This document shows positions 41,881-44,687 of a stretch of DNA of 44,687 nt, one piece after another. The stretch lies in the NCBI GenBank assembly GCA_016789745.1, contig JAEUQF010000069.1, positions 1 to 44,687 of the forward strand. Direction: 5' to 3'. The stretch comes from Bryobacterales bacterium. Lineage in GTDB: Bacteria > Acidobacteriota > Terriglobia > Bryobacterales > Bryobacteraceae. Below the pieces are notes generated by a model, which was not told the DNA's origin, did not search any database, and saw only the letters and a list, made by a program, of their open reading frames with translations. Made by a program: the position numbers and the translations under genes. Position 1 is the stretch's first letter, and every line of letters begins with the position of its first letter.

Positions 41881-43242
41881 GTGGCTGGCAAGAAGCGTCG
41901 CACCTGGCCGGTTTTCCTGCTCGGATTCGGATGCATGCTGGCGCTGATTTTCCTGCCGGGCGTTGCCGCCCTGCGCCAGTCAGCCAGCATCTACGAGGAG
42001 GTGCGCGCCATCCAGGACGCGCACGAAGCGGCGCAGGCGAGGCTGGAACGCGTGGAGCAGCGCATTCTGCAGACCAGCCTTACGGTGCGTGACTTTCTGC
42101 TGGACAACTCGCCCATCACCGCCAATCAGTACAAGCAGCGCTTCGAGCAACTGCGCCAAGCCATTGGCGAGGACCTCAATTTGCTGAAGGCAGACGCACC
42201 GCCCGACCAGCGCACCCTCATCGCGGAACTCGAGCGCCAGTTGTCCGTCTACTGGGATTCGATGGTGCCCGTGTTCCTCTACACGCCGGCCCAGCGTGTC
42301 ACCAAAGGCACTTACTTCCTTAGGGAACAACAGCGGCCGCGCCGCGACGTGCTGCTCACCATCGCCGACAACGTCGCCGAACTCACCCGCCGCAACTACC
42401 GCCGCCGCATCCAGGATCTGCGTACCAGCCAGCAGCACTATCGCCGTCAATTGGAGTGGGCGGTAGGGGTTTCGTTCCTGATGGGACTGGCCGTAGCAAT
42501 TGCCACCAGTGTTCGCATCGCCCTGCTGGAGCGCGCCGCGCATCAGGAGCGGTTAGCCGCCGAACAGGCTGAAGCGCAGATGCGGGCGTTGTCGGTGCGC
42601 CTGATGAATGCCCAGGAAGAAGAGCGGAAGATGATCTCCCGCGAACTGCACGATGAGGTGGGACAAACGCTGACCGCGCTGCGTATGGAACTCGGCTCCC
42701 TGGAGCGGCTGCGGCAGGAGCCCGGACCCGCCTTCCAGCAACAGTTGGAAGAAGCCAAGGAAACCGCGTCCCAGACGCTGCGGAATGTTCGTGACCTCGC
42801 CATGGGATTGCGGCCTTCCGTGCTCGATCTGGGGGTGGAGGCGGCTCTGCAGTGGCAGGCTCGGCACTTCTCCCGTCGTTCCGGCACGGAGGCTACCGTG
42901 AAAGTAGAGGGAGATCTCCCCCCTTTACCGGATGCCCACCTGACCTGCATTTATCGGATCGTACAGGAAGCCCTAACCAACTGTGCGCGCCACGCCCGTG
43001 CGTCCATCGTAAACATCCATATTTCGGGGTCACCGCAATTTCTGGAATTGCGTGTTTCCGATAACGGCGTGGGCTTGCCAGTGGACTGGAGGCGGCGGCG
43101 CAGTATGGGAATCATCGGAATGGAGGAACGCGCACGCGAAGCCGGCGGACATTTGGAGATCCAAAGCTTCCCTGGCCAGGGGACGCTTTTGCGGCTGCGC
43201 CTGCCCTTGCGCGAAGCCCCCTTGGAGGAGAGCCGGACATGA
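41881..43242 (+). CDS. NarX/DesK-type sensor histidine kinase
   Basis: About 453 residues from the GTG at 41881. That start gives a short basic tail followed by a membrane helix ('TWPVFLLGFGCMLALIFLPGV'). A GTG at 41791 would add 30 basic residues but leave only 15 bases to the divergent adaptor gene, so it is less likely. A periplasmic four-helix sensor (about residues 35-180) and a second membrane helix near 190-210 follow. Next come a dimerisation/phospho-acceptor domain of the HisKA_3 type with 'EEERKMISRELHDEVGQTL' and a GHKL ATPase ('IVQEALTNCARHA', 'VSDNGVGLP', 'SMGIIGMEERA'). It phosphorylates the regulator whose gene overlaps its stop codon by four bases. Confidence 0.9.
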   Translation: MAGKKRRTWPVFLLGFGCMLALIFLPGVAALRQSASIYEEVRAIQDAHEAAQARLERVEQRILQTSLTVRDFLLDNSPITANQYKQRFEQLRQAIGEDLNLLKADAPPDQRTLIAELERQLSVYWDSMVPVFLYTPAQRVTKGTYFLREQQRPRRDVLLTIADNVAELTRRNYRRRIQDLRTSQQHYRRQLEWAVGVSFLMGLAVAIATSVRIALLERAAHQERLAAEQAEAQMRALSVRLMNAQEEERKMISRELHDEVGQTLTALRMELGSLERLRQEPGPAFQQQLEEAKETASQTLRNVRDLAMGLRPSVLDLGVEAALQWQARHFSRRSGTEATVKVEGDLPPLPDAHLTCIYRIVQEALTNCARHARASIVNIHISGSPQFLELRVSDNGVGLPVDWRRRRSMGIIGMEERAREAGGHLEIQSFPGQGTLLRLRLPLREAPLEESRT

Positions 43243-43889
43243 GCAAGACACGTGTGCTGGTGGCCGATGATCATGGCGTGGTCCGCAAAGGGCTGGTGTT
43301 CCTGCTGAGTGCCGAACCGTCCATGGAGATTGTCGGAGAAGCCAGCAATGGACGCGATGCCGTTGCCCGTGTGGAAGAACTCAGCCCGGATGTCGTGATT
43401 CTGGACATCGCCATGCCGGGCCTCAGCGGCATCGACGCGGCGGCGCAGATCACCCGCCGCAACCCGCGCACCGGCGTCATTATGCTGAGCATGTACTCGG
43501 ACGAGGAATTCGTGCTGCGCGCGCTTTCGGCCGGTGCCAAAGGCTATCTATTGAAGGACGCGGCCGAGCCCGACCTGATCCGCGCCGTGCAGACCGTCGC
43601 CAGCGGGCGTCCGTTCTTCAGCCCCGCCATTACCGCCACACTGCTGGAAGACTACATGCGCCGCCTGCGCCAGACCGGCCTGCACGACAGCTACGATCTG
43701 CTCACCGATCGGGAGAAAGAACTGCTGCACCTGCTGGCCGAAGGGAAGACCAACAAGGAAGCCGCCACCGTAATGAACGTCGGCGTGTCTACCGTGGAGA
43801 CACATCGCACGAATCTCATGCAGAAACTGAACCTGCACAATACCGCGGAGATTGTACTCTACGCGGTCCGCAAGAAGCTGATTCCCTGA
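43239..43889 (+). CDS. NarL/FixJ-family response regulator
   Basis: A 216-residue transcription factor. The receiver domain (about 4-120) has the acidic pair in 'VLVADDHGVV', phospho-acceptor Asp56 in 'VVILDIAMPG' and the conserved Lys in 'GYLLKDA'. The LuxR-type helix-turn-helix at about 150-212 shows 'LTDREKELLHLLAEGKTNKEAATVMNV' features and 'STVETHRTNLMQKL'. It binds DNA when phosphorylated by the sensor kinase encoded just before it (ATGA overlap). The adjacent divergent efflux run is the most likely target, inferred from position only. Confidence 0.94.
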   Translation: MSKTRVLVADDHGVVRKGLVFLLSAEPSMEIVGEASNGRDAVARVEELSPDVVILDIAMPGLSGIDAAAQITRRNPRTGVIMLSMYSDEEFVLRALSAGAKGYLLKDAAEPDLIRAVQTVASGRPFFSPAITATLLEDYMRRLRQTGLHDSYDLLTDREKELLHLLAEGKTNKEAATVMNVGVSTVETHRTNLMQKLNLHNTAEIVLYAVRKKLIP

Positions 43890-43973
43890 TACTCCCGCCT
43901 TTTTGCCCGCACGCTCCGGCCCTTGGTGGATGCCCCGGCGCACCCCTTCGGCCGCACTATCGAAGACGCAGGC

Positions 43974-44687
43974 ATGCGAGTTCGGTTGTTGCTGGGCACT
44001 CTTTTCTTATCGGCTGTGGGCGTGGCGCAAAGCCTGCGCCCGGCCCTGCGTGCCGAATCACAGCTGGTGCTGATTCCCATGACCGTGCTCGACCGGGAAG
44101 ATCGCATCGTCGAATCGCTGGGCAGCCGGCACATCCGCATCTTCGAAGAAGGCAAGGAGCGCGCCGTAGCCAGCCTCTCGTTGGAAGAGGGGCCGGTCTC
44201 ACTGGTCGTGGTGCTGGACGTCAGCCGGAGCATGAAGAAGAGCCTGCCGGATGCCGTGCGCGCGCTGGAACGCCTGGCCGCGCGCCAGCATAGCGAAGAT
44301 GAGTACGCCCTCATTACTTTCCGTGATCGACCGCAACTGCGGCTGCCCTTCCCCGCCTCGGCCGCCCAAGTGGCTGGCGCGGCCGAAGCCGAACAACCCG
44401 AGGGTTCCACCGCCCTTTACGACGCTATGGTACTGGCGGTAAACCACCTGCGCAAGGGCCGACACCCGAGCAAAGCCATTCTTGTTTTTTCCGACGGGCA
44501 GGAGGTCTCCAGCCGCTACCGCGCTGCCGAACTCCGCCAGACGCTCCGTGAAGCCGGCGCCCCCGTGTATGCCTTTCTCCTGCCCGCCTTCACGGAGCTT
44601 TCCGCCTGGGAGGATCTACGCCGCCTGATTGAAGAGACCGGCGGACGCCTCCTCTCCGTGCCCCACCCGCGCGACTTCCCCGACATC
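43974..44687 (+). CDS. Secreted VWA-domain protein (VWFA-related acidobacterial type), 5' part
   Basis: The frame starts at the ATG at 43974 and is still open at the window end after 238 codons, so the 3' part is missing. Residues 1-18 form a signal peptide. Residues about 28-65 ('LVLIPMTVLDREDRIV' to 'FEEGKERAV') are the short domain that precedes VWA in the acidobacterial VWFA-related family. The VWA domain from about 75 has the metal-ion-dependent adhesion site Asp-x-Ser-x-Ser ('VLDVSRSM'), a threonine in 'EGSTALYDAM' and the Asp in 'VFSDGQE'. Such proteins are abundant in Acidobacteria, exported, and of mostly unknown role, probably protein-protein contacts. It lies 84 bases after the response regulator and may be under the same control. 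Confidence 0.87.
   Translation, partial: MRVRLLLGTLFLSAVGVAQSLRPALRAESQLVLIPMTVLDREDRIVESLGSRHIRIFEEGKERAVASLSLEEGPVSLVVVLDVSRSMKKSLPDAVRALERLAARQHSEDEYALITFRDRPQLRLPFPASAAQVAGAAEAEQPEGSTALYDAMVLAVNHLRKGRHPSKAILVFSDGQEVSSRYRAAELRQTLREAGAPVYAFLLPAFTELSAWEDLRRLIEETGGRLLSVPHPRDFPDI

Noticed and set aside
43890..43973. Possible small RNA or terminator between the response regulator and the VWA gene
   Set aside because: Only a short T run and weak GC-rich stems were seen; nothing distinguishes it from ordinary intergenic sequence.

Overview
The window looks like chromosomal DNA of a high-GC acidobacterium, most likely the Bryobacterales/Solibacterales (Solibacter/Paludibaculum-like) branch. This is an inference from gene content: an ECF sigma factor divergent from a membrane Ser/Thr kinase with N- and C-terminal extensions, a VWFA-type acidobacterial surface protein, a quinoprotein with N-terminal cytochrome c domains, a DUF4838 glycosidase-like protein and an alginate-export-like porin. 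No rRNA, tRNA, CRISPR array or insertion sequence was seen. Almost every base is coding and most junctions are short gaps or stop/start overlaps.

Layout. 1-7.5 kb: the 3' part of a porin, a secreted DUF4838 protein, a Ser/Thr kinase gene broken by one in-frame stop and three frameshifts, the divergent ECF sigma factor, and a secreted sialidase-like propeller protein. 7.5-13.3 kb (minus strand): a stressosome-type operon rsbR-rsbS-rsbT-rsbX followed by two translationally coupled sensor kinases that carry receiver domains. 13.4-19.1 kb: a secreted dihaem-PQQ dehydrogenase, two unrecognised membrane proteins and gamma-glutamyltranspeptidase.

19.1-33.1 kb is the most interesting part: a type VI secretion-related locus. 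The rightward arm is tssK-tssL-tssM plus two Ser/Thr kinases, the second ending in an FGE-sulfatase-like domain (PpkA-like). The divergent leftward arm encodes a 777-residue tail-anchored protein and two tandem paralogous methyltransferase-fold proteins. The 777-residue protein starts with a segment that aligns with the N-lobe of the locus's own kinases but has no C-lobe. It continues as a Pro/Ala-rich chain carrying 13 copies of an F-T-Q-M-F-type motif and ends in one membrane helix. I infer a kinase-linked scaffold or adaptor system attached to a T6SS membrane/baseplate subset. No sheath, Hcp, VgrG, ClpV or TssJ gene is in the window.

33.1-41.8 kb (minus strand): a compact six-gene run of RND adaptor, RND pump, TolC, enoyl-CoA hydratase-like, exported DapA-like and Lnt-like nitrilase protein, several coupled by TGATG/TAATG/ATGA junctions. 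41.9-43.9 kb: a divergent NarX/NarL-like two-component pair. The window ends inside a secreted VWA-domain protein.
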